44,844 nucleotides of DNA from JBFHDX01 sp041584475 (GTDB lineage: Bacteria > Pseudomonadota > Alphaproteobacteria > UBA8366 > JADFVY01), in NCBI GenBank assembly GCA_041584475.1, contig JBFHDX010000019.1:1-44844 (forward strand), given 5' to 3'. Positions 1-8,353 of this stretch are shown in pieces; position 1 is the first letter of the stretch; the number at the start of each line of letters is the position of its first letter. The notes under the pieces are model-generated. The model was not told where the DNA came from. It ran no database searches and worked only from the letters and a program-made list of their open reading frames with translations. A program made the position numbers and the translations under genes.

Positions 1-981
1 CACGCCGCCGATCTCGAACAGATCCTTGGCGACGTACCTGCCGCCCGGCTTGAGGTCGGCGATGTACGGCGTCTCGCGGAAGATGCGCGCGACCTCGTGG
101 ATGTCGAAGTCGATGCCGGCCTCGTGCGCGATCGCCGGCAGGTGCAGCGCCGCATTCGTCGATCCGCCGGTCGCAGCGACCACGCGTGCGGCGTTCTCGA
201 GGGCGCGGCGGGTGACGATCTTGCGCGGCCGGATGCCGTTCGCGAGCGCGTTCATGACCGCCTCGCCCGAGGCCTCCGCGAAGGCGTCGCGGGATTCGTA
301 GGGGGCCGGCGCGCCCGCCGAGCCGGGCAGCGCGAGCCCGATCGCCTCCGACACGCAGGCCATCGTGTTGGCGGTGAACTGACCGCCGCACGAGCCGGCA
401 GAGGGACAAGCGTGGCATTCGATCTCGTGCAGCTCGGCGTCGTCGATGACGCCCGCGGAATGTTGCCCGACCGCCTCGAACACGTCCTGCACGGTGATAT
501 CCTTGCCGCGCAGCCGGCCCGGCAGGATCGAGCCGCCATACATGAACACCGACGGCACGTCGAGCCGCACCATCGCCATCATCATGCCCGGCAGCGACTT
601 GTCACAGCCGGCGAGGCCGACCAGCGCGTCGTAGCAGTGGCCGCGCATGGTCAGCTCGACCGAATCGGCGATCAGGTCGCGGCTGACGAGCGACGATTTC
701 ATGCCGGCGTGGCCCATGGCGATGCCGTCGGTCACGGTGATCGTCGTGAACTCCCGCGGCGTGCCGCGTGCCGCCTTGACGCCCTTCTTGACCGCCTGGG
801 CCTGCCGCATCAGGGCGATGTTGCAGGGCGCCGCCTCGTTCCAGCAGGTGGCGACGCCGACGAAGGGCTGGCCGATCTCCGCGTCGGTCATCCCCATCGC
901 GTAATAGTAGGATCGGTGCGGCGCCGAGGCCGGGCCGATCGAGACGTAACGGCTGGGCAGCTTCGACTTGTCGATCGCCAT
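1..981 (-). CDS. ilvD: Dihydroxy-acid dehydratase, 3' end cut by window
   Basis: Dehydrates 2,3-dihydroxy-isovalerate and 2,3-dihydroxy-3-methylvalerate to 2-oxoacids in cytosolic valine/isoleucine synthesis. The frame is open from the ATG at 981 to the window edge, giving 327 codons of a protein usually near 550-610 residues, so the C-terminal part is missing. The iron-sulfur cysteine motifs are visible in order: TCWNEAAPCN, AGCDKSLPG and CHACPSAGSCGG, followed by FTANTM. The N-terminus (MAIDKSKLPSRYVSIG) is family-like. A purine-rich GGAGGA lies at 991-996, about nine bases before the ATG, and supports this start. It lies downstream of valS on the same strand, separated by about 180 bases that include a small hairpin, so it probably has its own promoter. 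Identification is secure. Confidence 0.95.
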   Translation of the reverse strand, partial: MAIDKSKLPSRYVSIGPASAPHRSYYYAMGMTDAEIGQPFVGVATCWNEAAPCNIALMRQAQAVKKGVKAARGTPREFTTITVTDGIAMGHAGMKSSLVSRDLIADSVELTMRGHCYDALVGLAGCDKSLPGMMMAMVRLDVPSVFMYGGSILPGRLRGKDITVQDVFEAVGQHSAGVIDDAELHEIECHACPSAGSCGGQFTANTMACVSEAIGLALPGSAGAPAPYESRDAFAEASGEAVMNALANGIRPRKIVTRRALENAARVVAATGGSTNAALHLPAIAHEAGIDFDIHEVARIFRETPYIADLKPGGRYVAKDLFEIGGV

Positions 982-1142
982 GGGGATGCCTCCTCCGTAG
1001 ACCTTAATTTTCAGTGTTATTTTGACGGGGCGCCACCATATCGCTGCGTGCGGCGCCTGCCTAGAGGATATAGGTACGGGCATTATCTACTAGTAGACGC
1101 CGGACCCCGGATTACGGGACCCGGCTGCGCGGCTCGCGGAAT

Positions 1143-1158
1143 CGCCATGCAAATGGCG
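1143..1158 (-). terminator. Small hairpin just after valS stop
   Basis: Six-base arms CGCCAT/ATGGCG close a four-base loop five bases past the valS stop codon. There is no U-tract on the minus strand, so it is at best a weak or Rho-assisted terminator, or a 3'-end stabiliser. The rest of 982-1163 must hold the ilvD promoter; I see only a 12-base palindrome (TCTACTAGTAGA, 1086-1097) and no convincing -35/-10 pair. Confidence 0.3.
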
Positions 1159-1163
1159 GGGTC

Positions 1164-3812
1164 CTACGGCTCCTTGATCTGATCGAGCGCCGCCTGCACC
1201 GCATCGCGCCGGGCGACCAGTTCCGCGCGGCGGTCCCTGATTTCATCGACCACCGACTCTGGCGCCTTCGACAGGAACTGCTCGTTGTCCAGTTTCCTGT
1301 CGCACTTCTCGATCTCGGAATCGAGCTTGGCGACCTCCTTTTGAAGCCGTGTGCGTTCCTTTCCGATGTCGATGACGTCGCCAACCGGCAGCGCCACGGT
1401 TGCTTCCCGATAGACGAACTGGATCGATCCCTCGGGCGGTGCCGAACCTGCCTCGACGAACTTGAAATCAGTCGTCCGCGCCGTAGCAGAGATGATTCTG
1501 GCATTGGCCTCCAAAACAGCCCGGCTCTCCGGGCTCGCGCCAACGACGATCGGCTGGATTCGCGCAGTCCACGGTACGTTCAGTTCTGAACGCACCGAAC
1601 GGGCACTGGACACGAAATCTATCACCGATTTGGCTTCGGCCGCCGCGTCGGCGTCATCCAGCCCCTCGTAGTGAGGCCAATCAGCATTGATCAGACGGCC
1701 GCCATCGCCGAAAAGCTCCCATAATTCCTCGGTAATGAAGGGCATGAAGGGATGCAGCAGGCGCAAGATCTGGTTCATTACCCATCCCGCCGTGGCCCGG
1801 GTTTCGGCAATGAGAACCTCATCCTCGCTATTCAGATGCGATTTGGCGATCTCCAAATACCAGTCGCAAAAGGTGTTCCAGGTGAACGCGTAGATGGCGT
1901 TTGCCGCCTCGTCGAACCGGTAGACGCCGAGCGCGCGGTCGATTTCCTGCCCGCAAGCCGAAACCTCGCCGACGATCCAGCGGTTCTTGCTGTCCTTCGC
2001 TGATTTCGGATCGAATCCCTCGACCGGCAGGCATTCGTTCATCTCGCAGAACCGGGCCGCGTTCCACAGCTTGGTGCCAAAATTGCGGTAGCCCTCGACG
2101 CGGGATTCGTCCATGCGCACGTCGCGGCCCGGCATGGTCAGCGCCGCCAGCGTAAAGCGCAGCGCGTCGGCGCCATACTTGTCGACCAGGTCGAGCGGAT
2201 CGATGACGTTGCCCTTGGATTTCGACATCTTCTGGCCCCTGGCGTCGCGCACCAGGGCATGGATGTAGACGGTGTGGAACGGCACCTCGCCCATGAAATG
2301 CAGGCCCATCATCATCATGCGGGCGACCCAGAAGAAGATGATGTCGAACCCGGTGACCAGCACGCTGGTCGGGTAGTAGCGCCTGAGCTCCGGCGTCTCG
2401 TCGGGCCAGCCGAGCGTCGAGAACGGCCACAGCGCCGAGGAGAACCACGTGTCGAGCACGTCGGGATCGCGCGTCAGCGCGACCTCCTTGCCGTAGTGGC
2501 CGGCCGCCGCTGTTCGGGCCTCGGCCTCGGTCTCCTTGACGAAGACCGTGCCGTCGGGTCCGTACCAGGCCGGGATCTGGTGCCCCCACCAGAGCTGCCG
2601 CGAGATGCACCAGGGCTGGATGTTGCGCATCCATTCGTAATAGGTCTTGGCCCAGTTCTCCGGCACGAATCCGGTGCGCCCCTGCTCCACCGCCTCGATC
2701 GCCGGCCTGGCGAGCGTCGCCGCGTCGGCGAACCACTGATCGGTGAGCCACGGCTCGACCGGCACGCCACCGCGGTCGCCGTAGGGCACCATGTGGACGT
2801 GATCGTCGATGCGCGCGATCAACCCTTGCGCCTCGAGGTCGGCGAGCACGCGCTTGCGCGCCTCGAACCGTTCGAGTCCGCGATACGGCTCCGGCACGTT
2901 GTCGTTCATATGGGCGGTCGCGTCGAAGATGTTGACGACCTCGAGATCGTGCCGGCGGCCGACCTCGAAGTCGTTGAAATCGTGCGCCGGCGTGATCTTC
3001 ACCGCGCCCGAACCCTGTTCCGGGTCGGCATGCTCGTCGGCGACGATCGGCAGGCGCCGGCCGACGAGCGGCAGAATGGCGTGTTTGCCGACCAGATCGC
3101 GGTAGCGCTCATCGCCCGGATGGACCGCGACCGCGGTGTCCCCCAGCATCGTTTCCGGCCGAGTTGTCGCGACCGTTATATATTTGTTTTCAATTCCTTC
3201 TACGGGATATTTGAAGTGCCATAGGTGGCCCTTCACCTCGCGTTGCTGGACCTCGAGGTCGGAGATCGCCGTGTGCAGCTTGGGGTCCCAGTTGACCAGG
3301 CGCTCGTCCTTGTAGATCAGGCCCTGCTCGTAGAGCGCGACGAACACCTTGAGAACCGCGCGGCTCAGCCCCTCGTCCATGGTGAAGCGTTCGCGGCTCC
3401 AGTCGCACGATGCCCCGAGCCGGCGAAGCTGGCCGGTGATGGTGCCGCCGGACTCCTCCTTCCACTGCCACACCCTCTCGAGGAACTTCTCGCGTCCGAG
3501 CTCGCGCCGGCCGCTGCCTTCCTCCTCGAGCATCCGTTCGACCACCATCTGCGTCGCGATTCCCGCATGGTCCGTACCCGGCTGCCAAAGCACGTTGCGC
3601 CCGCGCATGCGCTCGTTCCGGATCAGGACGTCCTGGAGCGTGTTGTTGAGGGCGTGCCCCATATGCAGGCTGCCGGTGACGTTCGGCGGCGGGATGACAA
3701 TGCAGAATGAATCCGCTCCGGCGGCGTCGCCGGCGGCGAAATCGCCCTCCGCTTCCCAGCGCGCATACTGCCTTGCCTCGACCTCGGCAGGTCGCCAATT
3801 CTTGTCCAGCAT
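1164..3812 (-). CDS. valS: Valyl-tRNA synthetase
   Basis: Class I aminoacyl-tRNA synthetase that charges tRNA-Val in the cytosol. It is 882 aa, close to the usual bacterial length. The HIGH-type motif is seen as PPPNVTGSLHMGH with HMGH at residues 50-53, and KMSKS at residues 528-532. The editing (CP1) domain with TTRPETMLGDTAVAVHP lies between. The WWGHQIPAWY and LDTWFSSALWPFSTLGWP motifs are present, and the C-terminus is the coiled-coil arm (LDSEIEKCDRKLDNEQFLSKAP) typical of ValS. The frame stays open to 3860, but MLDKNWRPAEVEARQYARWE at 3812 matches the family N-terminus, so that start is preferred. The gene follows popZ after about 80 bases on the same strand. Confidence 0.97.
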   Translation of the reverse strand: MLDKNWRPAEVEARQYARWEAEGDFAAGDAAGADSFCIVIPPPNVTGSLHMGHALNNTLQDVLIRNERMRGRNVLWQPGTDHAGIATQMVVERMLEEEGSGRRELGREKFLERVWQWKEESGGTITGQLRRLGASCDWSRERFTMDEGLSRAVLKVFVALYEQGLIYKDERLVNWDPKLHTAISDLEVQQREVKGHLWHFKYPVEGIENKYITVATTRPETMLGDTAVAVHPGDERYRDLVGKHAILPLVGRRLPIVADEHADPEQGSGAVKITPAHDFNDFEVGRRHDLEVVNIFDATAHMNDNVPEPYRGLERFEARKRVLADLEAQGLIARIDDHVHMVPYGDRGGVPVEPWLTDQWFADAATLARPAIEAVEQGRTGFVPENWAKTYYEWMRNIQPWCISRQLWWGHQIPAWYGPDGTVFVKETEAEARTAAAGHYGKEVALTRDPDVLDTWFSSALWPFSTLGWPDETPELRRYYPTSVLVTGFDIIFFWVARMMMMGLHFMGEVPFHTVYIHALVRDARGQKMSKSKGNVIDPLDLVDKYGADALRFTLAALTMPGRDVRMDESRVEGYRNFGTKLWNAARFCEMNECLPVEGFDPKSAKDSKNRWIVGEVSACGQEIDRALGVYRFDEAANAIYAFTWNTFCDWYLEIAKSHLNSEDEVLIAETRATAGWVMNQILRLLHPFMPFITEELWELFGDGGRLINADWPHYEGLDDADAAAEAKSVIDFVSSARSVRSELNVPWTARIQPIVVGASPESRAVLEANARIISATARTTDFKFVEAGSAPPEGSIQFVYREATVALPVGDVIDIGKERTRLQKEVAKLDSEIEKCDRKLDNEQFLSKAPESVVDEIRDRRAELVARRDAVQAALDQIKEP

Positions 3813-3888
3813 CGCTGAACCGTCTCTCGTCTGATTGTCGTTTCGGGTCGGTCCGGGCACCGGCGGCCCGAACGTGAACGACGCCGTT

Positions 3889-4731
3889 CTAGTCGTCGTC
3901 CTCGGTGCGGTCTACAAGTTTCTGGATTTCGCGCTTGACGACGCGCTCGACGATGACCGGGAGGTTCTCGTCGATCCACTCGCGCAACATCGGACGGAGG
4001 AGTTCCCTCACCATCTCCGAGATCGTGGCGTCGCCCTCGCCGACTTTCATCTTCGATCCCTTTTCGATCATTGCCCGGTTGAGTTCGCTGAGCGCCGCCG
4101 TCGTGGCTGACGAAGCCGCCTCCGAGACCAGCTTTTCGGCCGCCGACTTGACCTTCGTTGGGCCCGGCTCGTCCGGCTCGCCCGGCTCGTCCGACATCGT
4201 CATCGCTTGCTCCTCCTGCGGTGCTTGATCCGCGCCCGCTGATGCTTCCGGGCCAAGCCCGGCCGTCGACATCTCGGTCGCGGGCGGCCGCCCGGCGTCG
4301 TCATGCGAGACGAGCGTATCGTCGGCACGCGGTCGGGGCTCCGGCTCAATGTCCGCGCGCGTCTCCTCCGGCGGGCTATCGGTCGGGATCTCCTCCTCAT
4401 CGTCGCGGCCGGCATCCTCGGCAGACAGAGGCTCTTGCGCAGCCTCGAGGCCGACACCGAGCACGGGTTCCCGGCGGGGACTCTCCGCCTGCTCCGCGCC
4501 TTCCTCGGACGCAACGGCAGACGACGTCCCGAAGATCGGCTCGCGCCTGCCTTCGTCGGCCGATTCCTCGAGCACTTCGTCGGTCAGATCGAGGATGTCC
4601 TCTTCCGCTTCGCGCTTTGCCGTGCGCGTTTCCGGCCGTCCGCCCGGAGCGCTGTCCTCGTTGATGATCCGGCGGATGGAACCGAGAATCTCGTCCAGCG
4701 AGGGATCTTTCTGGCCGCTTCCGTCACTCAT
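3889..4731 (-). CDS. popZ: Polar organizing protein PopZ (DUF2497 family)
   Basis: PopZ self-assembles at alphaproteobacterial cell poles, where it anchors the ParB-bound chromosome origin and recruits cell-cycle regulators. This 280-aa protein has the three-part design of the family. A short N-terminal helix (DPSLDEILGSIRRIINED, residues 9-26) is the partner-binding element. A long acidic Pro/Glu/Asp-rich disordered middle runs from about residue 30 to 200. The C-terminal helical oligomerisation region (about 205-275) contains ELNRAMIEKGSKMKVG, MVRELLRPMLREWIDENLP and VIVERVVKREIQKLVDR. Position next to valS and downstream of a tolC/pcm pair is the usual alphaproteobacterial setting. The middle region is longer than in Caulobacter PopZ, in line with its poor conservation. 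Confidence 0.88.
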   Translation of the reverse strand: MSDGSGQKDPSLDEILGSIRRIINEDSAPGGRPETRTAKREAEEDILDLTDEVLEESADEGRREPIFGTSSAVASEEGAEQAESPRREPVLGVGLEAAQEPLSAEDAGRDDEEEIPTDSPPEETRADIEPEPRPRADDTLVSHDDAGRPPATEMSTAGLGPEASAGADQAPQEEQAMTMSDEPGEPDEPGPTKVKSAAEKLVSEAASSATTAALSELNRAMIEKGSKMKVGEGDATISEMVRELLRPMLREWIDENLPVIVERVVKREIQKLVDRTEDDD

Positions 4732-4777
4732 AATCTACTCCACCCGTGATGACCGAATTACCGTGCATCGGTCGCTC

Positions 4778-6175
4778 TTATTCGTCTCCGTTGATGCCAG
4801 TACCCCACAGTTTGCTTTTCACTTTGTTAAAATACGCTTCATCATCGTGAATTTCGACCTGCAAGCCCATGTCCCTCGCCGTCAGCCTTCCCACGGCCGC
4901 CAGCAGGCGCAGTTCGGCGACGACGGCTACGGCCGTGGCATCGACCAGGCTGACCTGCGCGTCGAGCAGTTCCTGCTCCGCGTTCAGCACGTCGAGCACG
5001 GTTCGCGAACCGACGCGCGCCTCCTCGCGCGTGCCGTCGAGCGCGATCTGGTTGGCGCGCACCTGGATCTCGAACTGGTTGATGCTGGCGCGGGCCGCGT
5101 TCAGGCCCTCCCACGCCTGCGTCGTCTCCTCGCGCACCTGGCGTCGCGCGTCCTCGACCTCGAGGCGGCGCTGGCTTGCCACCTGCTTCGAGCGCCGCAC
5201 GCGCGCGCTCGGCGCGCCGGCCTGGTAAAGCGGGACGGTCAGTTGCGCGATGATGCTGGCGTCGTCGCGGCTCGCACCCGAGGTGATCGTATCCTCGCTG
5301 TGCTCGACGCTGCCATTGAGCGACAGCGAGGGAAGGAGCTCCCCGAAATTCAGCCGAACATCATCCTGCGCCGAGCGCTCGGCGTAGATCGCACTGAGGA
5401 TCGCCGGGTTTTGTTCCTCCGCCAGCGCGTTGGCCTGATCGAGCGAGCCGGGCAACCCTGCGATCGGCTGCGGCCGCACAAGATCGCGCGGCGGATGTCC
5501 GATCACCCGGCGATAGACGGCCCGCGCGGTGTCGAGTTCGCTCGCCGCCAGGATTCGCCCGGCGATGGCGCCCGCATGGCGCGCTTCGGCTTGCGACACA
5601 TCGGTACGATTGGCGTCGCCGACCGCAGCACGGTCGCGCGTCGCCTCGAGCTCGCGACGCAGCACCTGCTCGTTGCTGATACGCAACTGCAGGACCGCGG
5701 AATCGCGCAGCACGTTGATATAGGCCGTCGCGGCGTCCAGCAGCACGCTCTGCTCGACGCTGACCAGACGCGCCCGGTCGGAAAACACCTGGTTGCGTGC
5801 CCTGGACGTGTCGGCAACCGTTCGGCCACCGCGATAAAGTGGTTGATTCAGGGTCAGCCCGTATGAAGTGGGCGTCGTCGAATCACTTCCGGTGAGGCTC
5901 GAATCGCTCTCTGCGACACCGGCGTCGGCGCTGGCCGTGATCGTCGGTCGCCAGCCGCTGCCCGCCAGCGCGACACCCTCGTCCGAGGCCCGCAACCGCG
6001 CTCGTTCCGCTTCGAGCGTGGGGTTGCTCGCATAGGCCGCCGCCAGCGCCTCCCGCAGGGTCTCGGCCTGCCCCGGCGGCGCGGTGGATGTGACAGCCGC
6101 AAACGCCAGTGCCGATAGCGCGAATGCGGCGGTGGACGCGCGTCCAGCCTGCCGTCCTGTACGAGCCGCGCTCAT
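4778..6175 (-). CDS. tolC: TolC-family outer membrane channel protein
   Basis: Trimeric outer-membrane/periplasmic tunnel used by type I secretion and RND or MFS efflux systems. It is 465 aa from the ATG at 6175, which lies one base past the pcm-like stop, so the two genes are translationally close. The N-terminus (MSAARTGRQAGRASTAAFALSALAFAAVTSTAPPGQAE in pieces) is a basic start plus hydrophobic stretch plus AxA-like site, a good Sec signal. The mature part has the internally repeated outer membrane efflux domains: LREALAAAYASNPTLEAERARL near the front, and NPAILSAIYAERSAQDDVRLNFGELLPSLSLNGSV with NQIALDGTREEARVGSRTVLDVLNAEQELL in the second half. The last motif is characteristic of TolC itself. 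No dedicated transporter partner is adjacent. Confidence 0.9.
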   Translation of the reverse strand: MSAARTGRQAGRASTAAFALSALAFAAVTSTAPPGQAETLREALAAAYASNPTLEAERARLRASDEGVALAGSGWRPTITASADAGVAESDSSLTGSDSTTPTSYGLTLNQPLYRGGRTVADTSRARNQVFSDRARLVSVEQSVLLDAATAYINVLRDSAVLQLRISNEQVLRRELEATRDRAAVGDANRTDVSQAEARHAGAIAGRILAASELDTARAVYRRVIGHPPRDLVRPQPIAGLPGSLDQANALAEEQNPAILSAIYAERSAQDDVRLNFGELLPSLSLNGSVEHSEDTITSGASRDDASIIAQLTVPLYQAGAPSARVRRSKQVASQRRLEVEDARRQVREETTQAWEGLNAARASINQFEIQVRANQIALDGTREEARVGSRTVLDVLNAEQELLDAQVSLVDATAVAVVAELRLLAAVGRLTARDMGLQVEIHDDEAYFNKVKSKLWGTGINGDE

Positions 6176-6176
6176 G

Positions 6177-6827
6177 TCAAAACTCGAAACCGGCCGGCCG
6201 GGCGAATTCCGGCAGGACTGGAACAGCCGCATCAAACGCGATGCGCCGCGACAGGTGGTCGCCAATGCGCGTGATCACCGTTGCCCGCCCGATCCCCCGC
6301 TCCCGGACAACGGCGACCAGCCGGCCGCTGTCGCCGAGCTGGTCGATGATGGAATCGGGGACGAAATCGACACCGCCCTCGATCAGAATGACGTTGAACG
6401 GCGCGTGTTCCGGGCAGCCGCCGGACAACACTCCCTCGACCGGCACGACGTTGTCGAGGTTCAGCTCCGCATACAGCTCCGCCGCCTTTTTGGCGAGCCC
6501 GGCATTGGTCTCCTGCGCGAAGACCGTCGCCGCCATCCGGGCCAGCACGGCGGCCCCGTATCCGGCACCGCTGCCGATGTCGAGTACCACATCGGTCGGC
6601 GCAACGCGCGCCTCCTGCAGCAGCCTCGCCAAAACGGCCGGCTCCATCAGGAATCGCCCGTCCGCCACCCTGAGGTCCTCATCGATATAGGCGATCGACT
6701 GCAGCTCGCCGGGAACGAACCGTTCGCGCGGCACCTCCGCCATCGCAGCCAGGACCGCTTCGTCGATGACCTTGTTGGTCCGGATCTGGCATTCGATCAT
6801 GTTCCGTCTGGCGACGCTGTAATCCAT
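6177..6827 (-). CDS. pcm: Protein-L-isoaspartate O-methyltransferase family protein
   Basis: SAM-dependent methyltransferase fold, 216 aa. Visible motifs are MIECQIRTNKVIDEAVLAAM (the N-terminal M-x-x-Q-I/L-x characteristic), RERFVPGELQSIAYIDEDL, motif I VLDIGSGAGYGAAVLARM, and CPEHAPFNVILIEGG, which corresponds to the GYPEHAPYDRI region. True PIMT repairs isoaspartyl residues. In this copy the post-II motif ends in EGG rather than the usual TAA, and the branch found beside tolC in alphaproteobacteria has not, to my knowledge, been shown to repair protein, so the activity is inferred from family only. It is the first gene of the minus-strand pcm-tolC-popZ-valS run and has a good promoter about 70-100 bases upstream. 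Confidence 0.85.
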   Translation of the reverse strand: MDYSVARRNMIECQIRTNKVIDEAVLAAMAEVPRERFVPGELQSIAYIDEDLRVADGRFLMEPAVLARLLQEARVAPTDVVLDIGSGAGYGAAVLARMAATVFAQETNAGLAKKAAELYAELNLDNVVPVEGVLSGGCPEHAPFNVILIEGGVDFVPDSIIDQLGDSGRLVAVVRERGIGRATVITRIGDHLSRRIAFDAAVPVLPEFARPAGFEF

Positions 6828-6895
6828 GACGACCCGTTCTCCCGAAAATCGAGCCCTGACCCAAGGCTCTTGCAGCCTTTTTGCATACGTGGCCC

Positions 6896-6924
6896 CTTAT
6901 ATAGCGGGCCATCCGTTAACACAA
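6896..6924 (-). promoter_or_regulatory. Sigma-70-type promoter for the pcm-tolC run
   Basis: On the minus strand TTGTGT (6919-6924) is followed by a 17-base spacer and TATAAG (6896-6901). This gives a leader of roughly 60 bases before the ATG at 6827. The leader contains a 6-bp hairpin (6863-6879). Confidence 0.5.
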
Positions 6925-6958
6925 CGTCCGGCGGACGGCTGCGCCTTCGTGCAGCGCC

Positions 6959-6987
6959 TTGACCACACCCCGCGGCGCACGTATATG
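6959..6987 (+). promoter_or_regulatory. Promoter of tRNA-Cys
   Basis: TTGACC (6959-6964), a 17-base spacer and TATATG (6982-6987) give a near-consensus promoter, with predicted start near 6994 and a roughly 30-base 5' leader before the mature tRNA. Confidence 0.65.
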
Positions 6988-7025
6988 ACGGTCCAGACCG
7001 CGCCCGTTGCGCTGCGCGGTGGCCC

Positions 7026-7099
7026 GGTCCGGTGGCAGAGTGGTTATGCAGAGGCCTGCAAAGCCTTGTACGTCGGTTCGATTCCGGCCCGGACCTCCA
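7026..7099 (+). tRNA. tRNA-Cys(GCA)
   Basis: The 74-base sequence folds as a complete cloverleaf. The acceptor arms GGTCCGG and CCGGACC are perfectly complementary, with discriminator T and CCA encoded at 7097-7099. The anticodon loop CTGCAAA (anticodon GCA at 7058-7060) is closed by a 5-bp stem with one G-U pair, and the T arm carries GGTTCGATTCC. Its promoter is directly upstream. Confidence 0.96.
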
Positions 7100-7205
7100 G
7101 ATTTCATAGTGTTCTGCCGCGTCTGACGCCGCCGTGCGGGCCGTCCGGCATCGTGGTGCGCGGCAGACGATCGCAATCGGGCGCGACATCGGGCGAAAAC
7201 GCGCT

Positions 7206-7427
7206 ATGCTCGGCGCTTCCGGCAACCGCAGCGGATCGCGTGCCATGCATGTCGCCCCTCTCGCTCATTGTCTGCCCGAGCGCCTGCACCCGGTCAGCCA
7301 GATGTTTCTGGACCATTATCTCAAGGGGCAGATGACGACGGCCGAGTTCATGCGCTGGTTTCACATGCCGAATTCCGACTATCTGGAAGCCGGCCGTTGC
7401 GTCGTCCGCGCGATCATGGGCCAGTAG
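7206..7427 (+). CDS. Small hypothetical protein between two tRNA genes
   Basis: Not recognised as a named family. Two starts are possible: ATG 7206 (73 aa, preceded by a weak purine stretch) and ATG 7245 (60 aa, MHVAPLAHCLPERLHPVSQ). The frame is open further up but enters low-complexity arginine-rich sequence. The C-terminal 45 residues, with QMFLDHYLKGQMTTAEFMRWFHMPNS in two pieces and GRCVVRAIMG, look like a real small soluble alpha-helical domain: aromatic and hydrophobic residues are well spaced and there is none of the Arg/Pro/Ala bias of shadow frames. It lies between tRNA-Cys and tRNA-Asn on the same strand, and transcription could continue from the tRNA-Cys promoter. The opposing open frame covers both tRNA genes and is not credible. 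Confidence 0.5.
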   Translation: MLGASGNRSGSRAMHVAPLAHCLPERLHPVSQMFLDHYLKGQMTTAEFMRWFHMPNSDYLEAGRCVVRAIMGQ

Positions 7428-7440
7428 CGCGCGATAGCCT

Positions 7441-7468
7441 TTGCAAGCCGGTAGGACTCTGCTATAAC
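7441..7468 (+). promoter_or_regulatory. Promoter of tRNA-Asn
   Basis: TTGCAA (7441-7446), a 16-base spacer and TATAAC (7463-7468) sit about 60 bases before the mature tRNA-Asn 5' end. It overlaps no gene; the small ORF ends at 7427. Confidence 0.55.
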
Positions 7469-7526
7469 CGCGCCGCCTTCCGGGCCCGCAGGGCCGGCGA
7501 TTCCCTGCGATCCGGCGGCTGCCTGA

Positions 7527-7602
7527 TCCCCGGTAGCTCAGTTGGTAGAGCAGGTGGCTGTTAACCACCCTGTCGGCGGTTCGAGTCCGTCCCGGGGAGC
7601 CA
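7527..7602 (+). tRNA. tRNA-Asn(GTT)
   Basis: This is a 76-base cloverleaf. The acceptor arms TCCCCGG and CCGGGGA pair fully, the discriminator is G, and CCA is encoded at 7600-7602. The D arm is TAGCTCAGTTGGTAGAGCA. The anticodon arm GGTGG-CTGTTAA-CCACC has anticodon GTT at 7560-7562, and the T arm has GGTTCGAGTCC. Confidence 0.97.
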
Positions 7603-7612
7603 ATCGAAACAG

Positions 7613-7640
7613 GGGGCCGCGCCGTGCCGGCGCGGCCCCT
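7613..7640 (+). terminator. Strong GC hairpin after tRNA-Asn
   Basis: Perfect 11-bp stem GGGGCCGCGCC (7613-7623) / GGCGCGGCCCC (7629-7639) with loop GTGCC, ten bases beyond the tRNA CCA end. The trailing T-run is only two bases, but stem strength and position make it the likely terminator for the tRNA transcript. It may also serve the minus-strand gene ending elsewhere. Confidence 0.7.
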
Positions 7641-7678
7641 TAGTCGTCGGCAGCGGCCAGGGGCCCCCCCGCACCGAG

Positions 7679-8353
7679 TCAGGCCATGACGATATCGAAG
7701 GTGCCGGCCAGGGCCCCCGTCTCGATGCGGTCCGCGGGATCGAGACGCACGATCACGGCCGCGCGCTCGCGTGGGTCACGGATGCGGCGCAGCAGAAAAT
7801 CGCTCTCGTTCCCAGGCTCGCCCTCGACGTACATCTGCGTCACCAGATCCGGCCGACCTGCGGCCTGCACCCGGAAATGGATATGCGGCGTCCGACCGGG
7901 ATACGGAACCGGCCGGATGGTGCGGAAGCGGTAGCCGCCGCCGCTGTCGGTGATCGCATGTCCGCGACCCTGGAAGCCGCGGTCGAGCGGGCGGCCGCGG
8001 CCGGCGTCGCCCGGATGGTGGTAGCGACCGTTGGCGTCGCACTGCCAGATCTCGACGCGTGCGCCGGCGATCGGCGCGCCGCCGATGTCGGTGACCCGGC
8101 CCGCAAGATGGGTCACCCGTCCCTGCGCGCGCGCAGCCTCGCCGGTGACGCGCACCAGATCCCAGTCGGCATCGCCGCTCCAGTCTGGCGGATAGAACGG
8201 TCCCGCCGTCTGCCGCGGCGTCGCGATCAGCGCCGCCGCAACGGTGCCGGCCGAACCGAGGCCGCCGAGCATGGCCAGCGAGCCGAGCAGCAGCTTGCGG
8301 CGGCCCGGCATGGCTAGTGTCGTCCCCGTCGCGTGCCCGGATCGCAGTATCAT
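7679..8353 (-). CDS. Tat-exported intradiol ring-cleavage dioxygenase-like protein
   Basis: Protocatechuate 3,4-dioxygenase/catechol 1,2-dioxygenase superfamily; these non-haem Fe(III) enzymes cleave catechol rings between the hydroxyls. The 224-aa product starts with PGRRKLLLGSLAML, a twin-arginine-like signal, so it is probably periplasmic (an in-frame ATG at 8311 would give the signal directly). ATPRQTAGPFYPP is the family opener. GAPIAGARVEIWQCDANGRY holds the first Fe-ligand Tyr111, and YPGRTPHIHFRV holds Tyr151, His157 and His159, so all four ligands are present. It is short and single-domain, like the secreted intradiol dioxygenase branch (DUF-type homologues of PcaH) rather than the cytosolic PcaGH pair, and no other beta-ketoadipate genes are near. 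The substrate is unknown. Confidence 0.85.
   Translation of the reverse strand: MILRSGHATGTTLAMPGRRKLLLGSLAMLGGLGSAGTVAAALIATPRQTAGPFYPPDWSGDADWDLVRVTGEAARAQGRVTHLAGRVTDIGGAPIAGARVEIWQCDANGRYHHPGDAGRGRPLDRGFQGRGHAITDSGGGYRFRTIRPVPYPGRTPHIHFRVQAAGRPDLVTQMYVEGEPGNESDFLLRRIRDPRERAAVIVRLDPADRIETGALAGTFDIVMA

Noticed and set aside
982..1163. Possible branched-chain amino acid attenuator before ilvD
   Set aside because: No leader peptide rich in Val/Ile/Leu codons and no alternative hairpins with a U-tract.
6863..6882. Terminator-like hairpin with T-run on the plus strand (AAGGCT-CTTGC-AGCCTT-TTT)
   Set aside because: No plus-strand gene lies upstream to be terminated; on the minus strand it is only a small leader hairpin before the pcm-like gene.
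7104..7568. 154-residue minus-strand ORF between and over the tRNA genes
   Set aside because: It runs through the 5' part of tRNA-Asn and has no protein-like features; the tRNA structures are certain.
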